DNA of 64,000 nt from Apoderus coryli (GCA_911728435.2 OU452216.1:9622342-9686341), one strand, 5' to 3'; positions 45,765 to 59,220 are shown, counted from the first letter of the stretch. Program-made: numbers and translations. Notes: generated from the letters alone by a model not told the origin.

Positions 45765-47719
45765 CAACCTTTATATTTTTGTATTTTTTAAATTTTAATA
45801 GAGAAGAAAATCCAATAATAAACGTTAATATTTTTCACTTTATATTACTTTTTTCTACCGCATTCCAAAGATTGTTTGTCAGAAATGTATGAATCTGAAG
45901 GTTTTATAGAATATAAATATGGATAATTCATATACAAGGGGAAGTTCTCTTACGCCATCCGACCGGAAGTAATTTTTAATTTCTATTTGGGAAAATAATA
46001 ACGGGCCATCCAGATATGTTAAGAATTTATATTCGGCCGGCGTACGAGCGGTATACTGTTATTGTAAATTTTCATGGCTGCTCTTCCAGAATGTGACTTT
46101 CTAACTTTTAGGAGCAGCGTTCTTCTGCTCTATCCGTTGTACAGCTAACTTTTGTCGTCATCGCTTTCTTCTACAAGGTGGTCTGCAAACCATTTAGTTG
46201 GGTAAATGGTTCTTTACATATTTTATTTATAATTTTTTGGATATCATTGTTGGGGTTTTTGATTGGTATTAACAACCAAAGTGACATTATTTCATGTCAA
46301 TACTTCTCTTTTTCTCTTCGACAATTTTTTTTCAGGGTTCTTTTTCCTATTAAAAGAAAAATAAAGGAAAACAAATATTTTATTTAGTTTTCTTGATTTT
46401 GTTCAACTATTAAACATACTTAATTCTAAAGCTCCATCAAGCGTTAGACCGTATTCATCTCGAAATGTTGAGACGAGACCGAGACGAGTCCACGACTTAC
46501 ATTTTAAGTCGAGAGTATATGCTTAAATTACGAAGTGCATAGTCAATATCGAATTACACCTTTAATTTTGACAAAAAAAAGATGCCTTTTAACTAAGTTA
46601 AAAAGTTGAGACCGGACGAGACCAGTCTGGAGTCCCGCGACATCGCTAGCATCAAGGCACTATGCATTTTGTTAATATTTTTATTGGGTTGGGTTGTGTC
46701 ATTTATATGAATGAACTTGACTGATGACAAAAAACCAGTCCGATATTTTGCATATACCTTGTATAACTTGCATCTGAGTTATAAACTTTTATCTAACAGT
46801 TAAGAGATGCAGGAAAACATTTGGTAAGATGGTGTAGACGTATATACTATATATATAATGTGAGTATAAGAATATTCTAATAACTTGTAACGTTACTTTG
46901 CATGGGGGAATTTGTAATAGCATTTGGGAATTCGATTGGTGTGTGTCTTATACTTTATATTATATTATTTTTGAAGGGAGAAAAACTTTTAGCCGTTTGT
47001 TCTTTTAAACTTTTACAGTTAGGTTTTTCCGAAGACATTTCTTAAGTTTCAAGTGGAAGTTTCATTTAGAATTTGTTAAATATGAGTGCGAAAAATGTTT
47101 TTAGCGACAAGCTTTCAGAAAACATTAATATTCGACACAAAACCTTTTCCTTAACTTTGAAGTTAGTTGTGTGTTTGTCCCTCATTCATATTATAACGAT
47201 AATCAAAATTTAATGGTATTTATTCCAGAAATCACATTCGAATCAGTACCTGCACAACCTGTAGTATCTTTGTACCAAATTTGGTCAAAATATGTTAAGG
47301 GGTTCTTGAGTTACTGTGGATAGAGCAACCTATAGTGGCATGTGCAAGGGTTTCCTTCCTTTAAATTGTATCGAATGGTGCTGATAATAGTATATTACGT
47401 AATAACTGTTGTAAAAAGCATTTTACGCATGAATGCGTAATTCTATGAGTGCGTAATTGCATTACAAAACGTATTACGTACTAGACTGTACTGTAATTCT
47501 ACAGTATGATTATTTAAATTTCCAAATGTTATTTTTAATTATATTATTTATTCTTATTATAATAATTATTTATAGTTACACAACAATTATTGAAGACAAA
47601 AGGTATATCGTTTGTTTGGCTTGTTGAAGCATTAAGTAAAATTTACATTATTAGTTGCCTTAATGAAATTTTCATTAATACTATTACTACTATTACTAGT
47701 AATTGCTATTGCAGATGAT
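45765..47719. other. AT-rich non-coding stretch
   Basis: No gene recognised. A CGAGACGAGAC motif near 46475 also occurs near 2390, in a longer GAGACGAGAC-rich patch. Several short ATTACGTA-type palindromes cluster at 47395-47485. Confidence 0.4.
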
Positions 47720-48122
47720 ATTTTAGACGAATTGTTATTTAGGGAATTATCCACATACCCTTCAGCTACTGCCATCCGCCGAGTCTTTTTAAATCTAATA
47801 AGTCACCACCCGCGTCAACAAGAATAGTCGTATAAGTCGTTGCTTCTGGTAGTCCCAGATATATGGCTATTTGTTTTGGAATCTTTCCTAACTTGTTAAT
47901 ACCAACAGACTGTTTGGTACATTTTCCGTGTATATAGTTTAGAAAAAAAGGTAAATTTGGAGCTGTATTTACTGCACAGCGAAAGTTTATATATTTTTTA
48001 ACCTTGGGGTAAAAATATTCTGACACCACAAAAGAACGTTGCCGTTTAGTTTTTGAATCGGGAATATTAATAATTAGATTCTTCCCTGTGTCTTGAATAT
48101 CTGACGGTTTTATACGAGGCAT
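47720..48122 (-). pseudogene. Insect Crypton-type recombinase lacking the catalytic box
   Basis: A family distinct from copies A-D. The frame reads IINIPDSKTKRQRSFVVSEY, PFFLNYIHGKCTKQSVGINK and LGKIPKQIAIYLGLPEA, all typical of insect Crypton-like recombinases. The normal continuation is TYTGHxFRRTSATLLVDAG; here TTYT joins directly to TILVDAGGD, so the H-x-x-R catalytic box is missing. After LKRLGGW a small deletion shifts frame and the Tyr region AVAEGYVDNS is read in the next frame. It begins at 48122; upstream exons are lost. A mariner lies just beyond, 5' of it. Confidence 0.75.
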
Positions 48123-48178
48123 GTTTTTTAAGTAAGTACCGTTTTGGAATTAAAAAAAGACGTGCAAAGATATCGCAA

Positions 48179-48775
48179 TAATTTTATTTTTACATGAAAG
48201 CCTGTACCTTAATCTACTTTTCTACATAATTTCCGTGAATATTGAGGCACTTGTCATAACGTGGCACCAGTTTTTGAATATCCTCCTCATAAAATTCTGC
48301 CGCCTGACTTGTTAACCACTGTATCACAAATGTTTTGACTTCGTTATCGTCTTGAAGACGCTGACCACCCAGGTGTTTCTTCAAGTGCAGGAACAAATGG
48401 TAGTCGCTGGGCGCCAGATCAGGGCTGTATGGAGGATTTAAAAGATTTGATGAGATCTTTGGTCCGATGAGCCACATGTGGACGGGCATTGTCATGCAGC
48501 AAAACGACACCCTTACTCAACTTGCCACGTCTTTTGTTCTGGATTGCACGACGCAGATTGTTCAGTGTCTCACAATAAGACGCTGCATTGATTGTCTCAT
48601 TACGAGGCAGAAACTCCACTAGCAATACTCCTTTTCTGTCCCAAAAAACTGTGCACATGATTTTCCGGGCAGAAATTGTTTGCTTAAACTTCACTCTTTT
48701 GGGTGATGATGAATCTCCCCATTCCATGGATTGTTGTTTCGATTCTGGTGTGACGTCCAAATAAAAGTCTTCCCA
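48179..48775 (-). mobile_element. mariner fragment, different family (DD34D)
   Basis: Minus strand: VTPESKQQSMEWGDSSSPKR, ISARKIMCTVFWDRKGVLLV and VVLLHDNARPHVAHRTKDLI with the second catalytic Asp, then after a frame change DLAPSDYHLFLHLKKHLGGQ with the third, and the C-terminus ending NIHGNYVEK. The N-terminal region and the first Asp (WDET/GDES region) are missing. Overall similarity is to SETMAR-like mariners, but the sequence is clearly not the family of the copies at 5384 or 29275. Confidence 0.8.
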
Positions 48776-49260
48776 GTAATCACTTAATCATTAGTTTTCC
48801 GACTTACTTGACGACACAAGAAAATTGTATTGTAACTATTTCAGAATGAGTCCAAAGTTCATTTAAACAATCTCATATATTTCAAAGTTGTATCTAATTA
48901 ATAAATAATAATAATAACAAATGGACCGCATCAAGTTGGAGAGCATTTCTAAATTTTCTTTTTTTATACATTAATTCTGGCTAGATGTATCTTGGAGCGT
49001 CTGAAGCGACTAGGCTGTGTTGATGCTTCTACACGCTGTTACAATAACCAGCGTAAATATAAGGATACAGTAAAATCACCTGCTATAACACACCACGAAC
49101 TATCAATAATTATTATTGTATTCGACATCTTTTATAATATCATAGTGCTGACTTTAATCTTGTATTTCTAGACAGAGAGAGAGTAATAACAAAAAGCTGA
49201 AAAATATGATCGAAAATAATTCGTATAAACATTATAGCATGTTATAGTACAGGGTTGCTA
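48776..49260. other. Non-coding stretch
   Basis: No gene recognised. Confidence 0.45.
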
Positions 49261-49552
49261 TTTCGGTATGTGTCTCAACGGGACGCCTCCGTGGCCGTGT
49301 TCAATGATTCGAACGGACATATATTATTTTTGTAGCGGAGGGTGTAAATATGATGTCGCAAAGCCATTTGTTAGCACATTTCCTGGTCGGGGCCGCCGAC
49401 AGGAAAACTGCGGGCCCGATATGTCGCTTTGTATTTACGATCAGCCCCCGCAGTGCCAGCACATGAATGTATGTATGTATTTCTACGAATTTCATAAAAA
49501 TTTTAGAGATTTTCCTAGTCAAGCGAAGAGGAAAATTTTAATTATTATAAAG
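49261..49552. promoter_or_regulatory. GC-richer block, candidate conserved non-coding element
   Basis: Balanced base composition in AT-rich surroundings, including CCTGGTCGGGGCCGCCGACA and GATCAGCCCCCGCAGTGCCA, with no transposon signature. Both strands have open frames of 73-95 codons, but neither resembles a known protein. Such blocks near developmental regulators are often enhancers; here that is only inference. Confidence 0.25.
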
Positions 49553-49620
49553 TAGAAATAGTTTTGTGGCAAATCGGACAAAATTACTATACATTTACAT
49601 AAACAGAGCTTTAATTAAAT
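49553..49620 (+). repeat. Half-copy of the palindromic MITE
   Basis: Resembles the left arm of the element at 1359-1505 (TAGTTTTGTGGCAAATCGGA then CAAAATTACT), diverged and lacking the right arm. Confidence 0.5.
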
Positions 49621-51399
49621 TGGGCGTTGAATTATATCGATCAGACCACCCTCATACTCTAGCAACTAACTCTAAGCAATCCGGGTGTTTGTAGCACTTT
49701 TAGATGCGACATTATAGGGTGAGATATTGATCTAGGCTACCGAAAAACCATTTCTACAGCCGCCAAAATTTCATTATTTTTGAAATATTCGTCGTACATA
49801 TTCCGAAATCTTTCGGGAGTAAAAATGGAGAATGTTTGAGTTTTCGAAATCTTATAAACATTCTTTTAAAGACTGGTTGAACAGCTGGTGACATTGTACC
49901 CTAAAATAGTTTGAATTGTAGAACAAAAAATTCTAAAATTAATATACAAGACACATACATTTAATGTTGATTCTACAGCGTCAGAAATTAAACCTTTTCG
50001 CTGGGTCTGGTATGTTAATGACCGCAATGAATATACACGATCTTTAAGCCTACGGGTCTTTGTTTGCAGAGATCTAATCTTTTGTCTCTTTGTTGGTACA
50101 GTATTTGTGATAATACTCCAACAAATTTTCCTTTTATTTGGATCTTCTAATCTTGTATATCGCCAAAATCATGTGGCATCTGAGACCTCCTAAGTAAAGT
50201 AACCTAATGTAATGTTTTATAACACACAACAAGTAAGCAAGTCCTTTTTGTTCACAACCATTTTTTATTTAGTGCCTACCTAATAAAATTACCCACTGCT
50301 GCATAAATGACGGCAAATTCAAATCTTGCTCTGCTAAATATCAACTTTATAGCGCGTTCTCTTCCCAGAAGTAAACAGTAACTGAGTTGAATTGTTTTTT
50401 TTTTAAATATTTAAAAATTCGTTATTAAAAATAAAACAGATGGTGATTTCTTTTTTGTACAACAAAATGGAACATTCCTGGATTATATGTAGGTGACTTA
50501 TCCAACTAGCAGATATGAACACGCGTGTATGGCCCTGTTACGACCTGCAAACCATTCATCATCAGTAATCTGGCGACATACCGTCCGCCCACCGGGCGCC
50601 ACCGTTTGCACCAGCCTGATAACAGCTATGTATAGTGGGTTAGTGTTGGTATTCACCTTGTGATTTACGACACTTGATTTACGCGCCTGCTACTACTGCT
50701 ACTGCTGTTCACTCGCATTACACTTCTACGGGTTGGTGTATATTATACATTATATGGTGTTCTGTGCATGTATGCCAGAGCGCCAACGGACGTCGATAAA
50801 TCATACACACATTTATTTTCTCTTGTATACACATGAACAAACGATAACAACACGATATTTTGATGTACAAGATGAGCAGTAAAGCCGTACGAGTGTTGGA
50901 TCATTGGGAGATGTGCATTTACTTCCCTCAGCCAGGCCTCATCCAAATTCAAGGTACTCTTGTCTTCTCTGCGGTTGGAGCTTATATGAGAGGTCATTCA
51001 AAAAGGCTATAGATGAGTATTGAGTAAATATATTATTCAAAACAACATTGCCAACAAAATATCACGAGTGATAATAGTATAATTTGTTAGCTAAATGAAG
51101 TGAAATTATTCCTCTCTAAAAACAAATATGCATAAACGTACACATCATTAGGTGCTTAAAATGCAGGAATGCTTAAATAAAAAGGCAATGAAAAGTGTAA
51201 TTGATAACATAACAGACGCGAAAACTTTCGATGAGAACCTATTCACTTGCGCTTTGTGCTTTATTAACCTTTTGATTTACAATTCTTATTTCTAAATAGA
51301 CTTTTTTTATAGTCCAAAATTCAGTACCAGTAAAAACAAAAAATCTTCTTAGTTGTCAAATATTGTACAGGATGAGCAAAACTCGATGTCCCAGCTCTG
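49621..51399. other. Non-coding stretch with a GC-richer block
   Basis: No gene recognised. 50560-51000 is less AT-rich, including CCGCCCACCGGGCGCCACCG and CTACTACTGCTACTGCTG, and could be a conserved element. Near 50301 is a 30 bp sequence shared with 22294. Confidence 0.35.
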
Positions 51400-51614
51400 T
51401 TGTAGATTGTTTTTCGGAGGCGTTTAGGCAGTTTGGCCTCCCCTCACTTCGAACTGCAAAAGATCTTTTGTGAATGACTCTAATCTATGAATTGCCCAGC
51501 TGTCCTACACTTTTCATAAAGTTGATGATGATTTCTCTGGGGGCGAAATTCCTTGCCTCGTCGGGTGTTAGGGTCACCCTTCCAAGGTGTTTTAGCCTTT
51601 TGCAGAAAAGTGCA
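51400..51614 (-). other. Unclassified coding-like fragment
   Basis: On the minus strand, one frame reads LKHLGRVTLTPDEARNFAPR then EIIINFMKSVGQLG. It abuts the 3' truncation of the next LINE. It looks coding, but the family was not recognised. Confidence 0.3.
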
Positions 51615-52715
51615 GGTGAGGAATTCATCAATGAAGTAAAAAGCCTTGTCAATTAAGTAGTTTTTTAATCTATTTTTGAACATTGCAAGGCTCAGTGTTC
51701 TTAAATGGGCAAATGATTATAGCATGTGGGACCATAATAATTTACAGAATTTCTGCTTCTCCCAACCTCATATATTCAGGAAGAATGTCATTTTTGTTTC
51801 TGGTATTGTGGTTGTGAACTTCATCATGCCTTATGTACAGATTGTAATTATTTTTCACATACATAATTGAATTGTAGATATAGAGACACGGGAGTGCAAA
51901 TATTTTACATTCTTTAAATTTAGGTCTGACATCCTCTCTAAACTTTAAATCTGTCATTATTCGAACCACTCGTCTTTGGATTGCGAATACCCGACTAGCA
52001 TGACAAGAGTGTCCCCAAATTGACAAAGCATATTAAGCCACACTGTGAAAAAGGTCAAAATATGCTGATTTAAAAACATTAAAAGAGACTTCACCCTTCA
52101 AGCTTCGCAACATGAACACAACCTTAGACAACTTGGCAATGGTAACCTCGACATGACCCACCCAGGTTAGCTTTTGGTCCAAAGTGACACCCAAAAACTT
52201 TACCAGACCATCAGAAACAGCAACATCCGTCTCACATAATGTAAATATTTTAGTAGCTGTTTTATTGGCATTCATACAGAGTTTGTTAGCTGCAAACCAG
52301 TCAGCAGCCCTCGACTGTGAATTAATCATACTTGAGACCAGAACATCACTCGACAGTTCAACATCGACAATAGTTGAATCGTCTGCAAACAATGTCAGGT
52401 CAGAGCATGGCAGATGTAGCGGTAAATCATTAATGAAAATCAAAAACAATAGAGGTCCGAGCACCGAGCCCTGTGGGACTCCACAAGAGCTCAACAAGGG
52501 CTGAGAAGACTTTGACTCAAACATCGTTACAACATTCCTACCAGTGAGATAGGAACTCAGCAAACGAATCGAATTCGCACTCATACCGTATCGCTCCAGT
52601 TTACCCAACAAGATATCGTGTGAGACGCAATCAAACGCCTTTGTTAAATCAAGAAAAGAAGCCCCCACAAGCCTTCTACTCTTAAAAGCGGTTATAACGC
52701 TATTTATAATCTTGC
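51615..52715 (-). mobile_element. LINE fragment, near-twin of 25570-26965
   Basis: Almost the same sequence as the LINE at 25.6 kb in reverse: GASFLDLTKAFDCVSHDILL, SSCGVPQGSVLGPLLFLIFI (this copy keeps the PQGS Gly), LFADDSTIVDVELSSDVLV and FLGVTLDQKLTWVGHVEVTI, then the C-terminal part after a frame change near 52030. Truncated at both ends: it starts near KSRRLVGAS and stops after FIDEF, before the 3' untranslated region. Confidence 0.9.
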
Positions 52716-54701
52716 TGGTTCTTTATTGATCACGATTAACCCAACGATGATTTTTTTTTAATAAAAATGGATTTTTCTAGTTTGCAAAATTCCAATCCAA
52801 TTGTCTTCGACATTATATCCAAAATATAAGCATTACGATCCTCTGTGAGAACAAAGACTTTATCTGTCTTTTTTTTCATTCATCATTGAACATTTAAATA
52901 CTATAAAACCTTTTAGTGGTGCGCCATTGTACTAAGAAGTATCTAAGTACAAGAAATGTTATTTCAGTTCGTTTGGCTTTTCCGCTTCTCGACTATTTAA
53001 TTTGGAACTTGATCACGGAAGAAACGAACCGAGAAAGATAATTACCAGCGAAAATACGAGTTAAGATAACGTAAGATAAGTTTACACCTACGCTCTGTGT
53101 GACCGCAACTTAGAAATTTTCCTAATTAGAAACCCCCAGAGTTTCTCTGAGATTATTTCTTGGATTTATTCCGCACTGAGAAGAGAAATGGAAATGGATA
53201 GTGTAGTTATATATACGATGTATGGGGTTTGTTTGTTTGACGTTCAAAGAAGAGTCTACTTGTATTTTCTGGTATGAAAATGCGTACCCTAATTTATTTG
53301 TTACGAATGCATGATGATACGACACGAAGATCCTAAGTCTGCAAGCATTCGAATTTCTTAATTGGGTTCATGGGGTCTCAGACCTGCATAAAGTGCTCTA
53401 TATTCAATAATAAGCCGTTGATAGTACACCACTGATGAATGACGTTTAAACAATAGACATTTTGCTATTTCAAAATGTCCAAATTCACATTAATGGACGC
53501 AAAAAGCACAAGGGTGTGTCCGGTGTGGTGTACTCAAGGGCTAAAACGTAGTTGAACTTCCACAGGGAAGCAGTGATCTTTCCAGAATACGATGTAAGTG
53601 ATCTAGACCTAAGGTTTGACGATAGGTAACGTAGCACTGAACTGTGGCCAAGGTTTAAGTTTTTAAGCCACCTGTCTGACTTCCTTTCTAATGAATCTAA
53701 TCTTAGATAGGTTATATTGCGTCAACGGTAGCACCTTGCTGCTAATTTTGGAGAATAGGTCAAGCTTCTGTGAGAGCATAGATAAGGTTTGCCTGGAGAG
53801 GATGGTACATTTTTATCTAATTGGACGTTATGAAAATAATTATTTAAATCGGAAAGCTTTCAAATCTAAATGTTGTTTTTCATGTATTTGTTACACAGAA
53901 AAAAATCTTACTGTAATATCAATATTAGCGTTATGTTTGATTGCCTCTATTTTGGTTTAATGACAGTAATACTTAATTCATTAGATTACAATTCGGCCAA
54001 CATTAAATATATACTTAATCCGACATTCCAGATATTATTGAAATTCAATTTCATATATGTTAGGCACAAAACAGATATATTTTTTCTTTCAATGATTACA
54101 GTAATAATTGGCAACTAATATTGCAATTGTATTATTTCATATATTGTTATATTACGATAAGCAAGAAAAAGCATTGGAAGAATATTATTTCTCTACTCGG
54201 ATTATTAGATATATATCATTGAATTAACAAAATCAAATTTTACTCGCTATCATATTCTACTATTTAAATAAACTAAATAATATTCAGTCAATACTTCTTA
54301 TTGTTGGGACAACCTTAACTTATTATTGGGCCGGGCTAAATTCATCGATATATCGAAACACAAAACGTCGAGTATCCAACATTTTGCACTCATGCATGTA
54401 TCGAATTTAAGTATATAAATTAAATAAAAACTGGATTTTCGTACTACCTACCCCACTTCGTAAATATTAGTTTTTGACTTAAAAAAAAATGCTTTCATAC
54501 ACCGATATCATAATAAAACGAATTCAAAACCATTGATATAAAAACGTAGATTTCGGGCTGATGTATAGGGAAATTTCGGAACTCCCTAGTCACTAGCAAA
54601 GCTTAAAACAATAGGTTATGTTACATTTATATATTTATTCTATTTGTGTGCCGGTAGTGCGTGTCTATATAGTTAAGTTCTATAACATGCAATAATATAT
54701 T
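52716..54701. other. Non-coding stretch
   Basis: About 2 kb with no recognised gene; open frames are short and AT-driven. The last 100 bp (54600-54700) could be the promoter or leader of the possible exon that follows. Confidence 0.4.
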
Positions 54702-54756
54702 ATGGAAGACTTCTTAAACGCCTCAGAATTGGACAAACTAATTCCAATATTCTCCG
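54702..54756 (+). CDS. Possible first exon of a host gene (SAM-like start)
   Basis: ATG followed by EDFLNASELDKLIPIFS and a consensus donor CCG|GTAAGTTT, in phase 1. The acidic/hydrophobic pattern (FL, L, LIPIF) resembles the first helix of a SAM domain, which often begins insect proteins in this way. No second exon was found downstream, so the call rests on the ATG, the amphipathic pattern and the donor only. Confidence 0.35.
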
Positions 54757-57325
54757 GTAAGTTTTACTCCTAACTAAGTATATCTAATCATAAGTTTTTT
54801 ACTATAAATTATTTTATGTAAGCTTTTCGAACAATACTATTAAGGATCGGTCTAGCCAACAAATTATTTAAGAGGTACCTATAATGCATAATAAAAACGT
54901 TTTAACAAAACTATTCAGGGTGTTCCATTCAAAAGTTATGAATATTAAGCTTTTAATTTCACATTAACCAGTATAGCATGGCAGCATGGAATACATTTTT
55001 GGAACCTCATGTAACCTCAAAATTCAAAATATCCTGTTTTAACACGATATAGGTATACAGTATACAAAGTACCGAGTGGGAGTGGGACACTCTGAAGATA
55101 TGGTAAAAAAGCACAAATACGATATTTGGTTTAATATTTTGTTAGTCGTACATGTTCAATGTTCATGTATTAGAATGACATACATCTTTTAATGTATTGT
55201 TTATTTTTTGTACTGTGATTATAGAGTAATATTTTTTTTATTACAATACAATGTATTATAGAATTAATAAAACTGTTTTTGAATAAAAACTTTCTTTTAT
55301 TTCATACAATTAGTTAACGTGATAGTTTTATTAAATTAAGTAATTAATTTCTCTCCAGGATTATATATAAAATTGATTTAAAATGACAAAACAATTATTT
55401 CAATACCAAAATATATTCTGTCTATAATTTCTGTATTCCCCTTAAAAAGCAATAAATGTTCTATCAACGATAGTCACACTTAGTCCAATCAATACTTTTT
55501 ATTTAATTTCAATATATTCTTATAATTGAGGCATTTGATTGGAAGTCAATTAATTCTTATACTTAAAGCAATAAAGTCATATATTTCGCAATTAATCATA
55601 TAAGTATAATTGAAAGAAATGTAGCTTTGATTGTGGAATACGGAATATATGCTATCATTGATTGAATGTGCATATGGTTCATGATATGATAGATTTTTCT
55701 CTGTGTACAGCAATAGATAGAGGAAAGAAACAGGTGGTCCTGCTCTATTATCCTGCCAATACGTTTCTACCTACTCGTATACATACATGATGATGGTTGT
55801 ATACAAGTGTAAAGCACGCCCGATTTGTCATCACCAAACGGTTTCACGGCAAAACGGTTACGTGCGAGAGAAAGACTCGGCTGGCTGGAGCTCCATTAAT
55901 TCCATTACAGTGGATGTGCTTCCACAGGACAGCCTCTTTGGTTTGCAAACGCACACATACCCACACACACATTTCCACCCTACATGTATTCACACATGAA
56001 CTAATACCGGGATGTCGGACCTATCGCAGCTTTGTATCAAAGATATGTTAATTAAATATTAAATAAACAAACACTTGAAGAATTCATGATTCGACAGCGT
56101 CCTTTTGCTATTCTAAGAAAATCCCTAAATGTCTTAAGTATGCAAAATGAGGTGCAAAAAATTCTTCATCACATTGGTATTTCATGAAAAAAATTTATGT
56201 TAAGACCTAGCATTGCAACACTATTATTTTTGAGTTAAACTGTACGCATCTATCCTTTAGCGTTCTTCTGAAAGTTTTATTTTTTCACTAGGGAGCTTTA
56301 GAGATGGGATGTGTTTGATCAAAGATCACCACGCTCCCTAATTCTTGATTCTCCTCTCTCCCGAGACAGCCTGAGCAGAGAACAACAGAGAATATGAACT
56401 CCCATCACTTTCTATTGTCCTGTGCAAGGCAGGTGGTAGCCATTTTTTAATATACTCGACAGATCCGTATTTACGTTTTATTGAAATTACAGGATAGGTA
56501 AAGAACAGGGGAGTAAGAGAATTATTTTATAATAGAATTATAAAAACAAACAAATACGTTTTTACTTTTATTCATGTTTCCATATAATATTTTTTTTTAT
56601 TTATATTTTTAAAATTTCTATTGATTAATTTTAATGTATAAAATAACCTTAACCTAAAATATAATTTCGTAACATATTTTTTTGGGAAACTAGAACATGG
56701 ATGTTCAAACTTTACATTTTTGCTTAAATTAATAAAATTATTAATAATATCGAACTAGCAATTAACCATAGTTCAGCTCTAAAGAAAAAAAAAGTGTAAT
56801 TGATTACGGGCAAAAATAAATGTATTAATTTTATATAGAGTAAAATAAAATTGTTCTAATATACAATAGGTCTACCGATTTTCAATTCCTTATAAGTATA
56901 ATTGAGAATGTATTATATTTTACCTGTTTATGGCCTTCAGAAAAACAACGCAAGCACACATGTTGGGAATTTCCCACTATATACCTACAAAACATGCTAA
57001 AATCACCCCCAATAAATGGGCAATAAAACCTGAGACGTAGATTTACTACCTGCTAATATCTATAATAGTTAAAATATGGAATTCAAATTTAATAAACACT
57101 GTCAGAATTTAATAGAATTTTTGCACTCATCTATTAAGATTTTTAAGCTCTCTTTTTAGAATGCTTAAGATGTATTGGACTTTTATGGGCAAATAGACTG
57201 AACCAAGTTATAAAAGATAAGTGCTGCGAAATTAAGAGAAGTTATTCATGTTTTTTAAAAAAAATGTGTGATTTTTTAGGCAAGTAAGCTCAATCTTTTA
57301 AACAGTATTGCCAGGCAAATACAGA
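54757..57325. other. Non-coding stretch
   Basis: No gene recognised. CAGGGTGTTCCATTCAAAAG near 54916 resembles a MITE end. 55780-56060 has more balanced composition (GGCTGGAGCTCCATTAATTC) and could be a conserved element. The remainder is AT-rich. Confidence 0.4.
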
Positions 57326-57329
57326 GACC

Positions 57330-57405
57330 TTGACAAAACGTTCGACTCTGTTAACCATGATCTCTGTGGAGGATTTAAAGTTGCTGATGATGATACATTG
57401 TAAAC
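57330..57405 (+). mobile_element. Tiny reverse-transcriptase relic
   Basis: Encodes DLDKTFDSVNHDL, matching the LINE motif FDLSKAFDxVxHxxL, followed within a few bases by unrelated sequence. Confidence 0.45.
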
Positions 57406-57719
57406 TTTGATTTACTTTTTATGTATATTTCATTTTGTTATAAAATCCAATTAGAATAAAAAACAATTTCGTAAATTTTAAGCTACAATCATCATCGCGC
57501 AAATAGACGTGCATTTCGGATTATTATAAGACTTTGAGGTCAACCAATTGTGAAATAAGATTACTGCCAAAGTTCAATTTAGAATAAGTTGGTAAAACAA
57601 TTTGAAAATTGCAATGCATCTTTCATAAATCGTACCTATCTCATTTATAAAATTTGTGAAGTATAATTTATAACAGAAACACAGATAGATCTAATACGGT
57701 TTTATGTTGTCACATTGAG

Positions 57720-58515
57720 ATTCACCATCCATGTGGTCGAATAGAACTGATGCACAATGAAGCCATAGGACTTATTGGCGTCAACTGTACGAACAAAACA
57801 CCCAAATCCCGACTGTTCAGTCTTCATTAGATGAAAGCGATGCATACAACTTAAGATTATCTGCAAAAAAAAATCCTAAATTGGATCCTTGAGGAACTCC
57901 GGACGTGATTTAAAGCCATTATATTCACCAAACTGCGAAACTCTCAACACAGCATCTTTCTGTATTCATTCCAATTTAAAGGCAAATCGAATTTTATGGA
58001 ATTTTGTGTATCGTTTAGAAAATAAATGTATTATAATATTTTCTCCTTTTATCCATAAACTCCTCTATGCCACCAGTCTTATAAATTATTATCCGTAACC
58101 ACACAGCGAATACGCCCACTCTGGCATCATACGGCATGCCATAAAGCTTATCGGCTTCTTGCAAGAATGAGTACGCTCCCGTATAAGACCTGATTGATCC
58201 CCGTGTTGTCGCTGTACATGCATATCGGTACAGGGTGGTAAACTCTCCGTCTTGGATGTTCTAAATAGTTGACAATTATTTATTTTAATATATTTATTTA
58301 TTAATGCTTTAGAGAAGTCTGTCTAGATTGTATCGACCTGAAGACCCTTGCCCATTATACGAGTAGCATCCAATAAAATCTAACCAAAATGAAGCCAAAA
58401 TAGTTGAGAACAACTTTGTCTACACTGGGCTGAGAAACTCAAAAATTCTCTGCCAATACCTATGGTGAAATCTTACTATAAAACCCAATATTCTGTCAAA
58501 AGCTTTGGGGTCTAA
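57720..58515 (-). mobile_element. Degraded LINE relic
   Basis: Minus strand, in order but in shifting frames: PKAFDRILGF (58490), SGVPQGSNLG (57890) and ADNLKLYASLSSNED, corresponding to the KAFD, PQGS and FADD motifs. Between PQGS and the Asp box about 20 residues are deleted, and Asn replaces the second Asp. Confidence 0.6.
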
Positions 58516-59220
58516 AATTGAAAAGTTTTTGATATTTTTTTATTAACTTGCCTGCCTGTGAAACAATTGGGACTTTCTCTAATATTTTTGCAACTCTGTT
58601 TCGTCGAACTCTGTGGCAGCAATGGATGATCTTTTAAGAAAAAAGTCTGGTAAAGTTGTTCGGAACCTCATCTATAAATTATTTTAAAGATTTTTTGTCA
58701 TAGAGCCATTGACGGAACATTTAAATTCAAGTCAAAATCCACGAGTGCCATCAACAAGCTGTCATCACCCTGTATTATACGTGTACTTCTATCCAGAATG
58801 TGTGTGAGGGGTACTTATATCTGTCTATAAACAGCCCCCTGTAGTAAATTAACTGGGATGGATTCGATGAAGGAAATTCATTTTCCGGCTGTTTGAATCG
58901 CCACTCAGGCGTTTTGGCTTCATTCCTCTCTCTTGCTGTTCTTATTCGTTGCTAGTATAATATTATATTATAGAACTTTGCTTAATCACTTCTTTTTTTG
59001 CGTCCTTTTCTTATTTTACGTATTAAATTTATTGCATGCCTATTTATTTCCAATAATGTTAGATAGCACGAGATGGTATGCCAGTGGAAGAGAGGCTTGA
59101 TTTGTTTGAACGAATTAGAGGGAACTGGTAGTACACAGAGTGTCCAGAAATTTATGGATCAAACAAAAGCCACAAATTCTACAGAGGATTTTGTGGCATG
59201 GAGGAAAATATCAGTAGTAA
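58516..59220. other. Non-coding stretch
   Basis: No gene recognised; may contain further decayed LINE sequence. Confidence 0.4.

Noticed and set aside
52184..52504. Plus-strand open frame of 106 codons
   Set aside because: Antisense of the LINE reverse transcriptase between the PQGS and thumb motifs.
55787..56051. Two overlapping plus-strand frames
   Set aside because: His/Thr-rich end comes from a CACA-type repeat; no homology; more likely non-coding.
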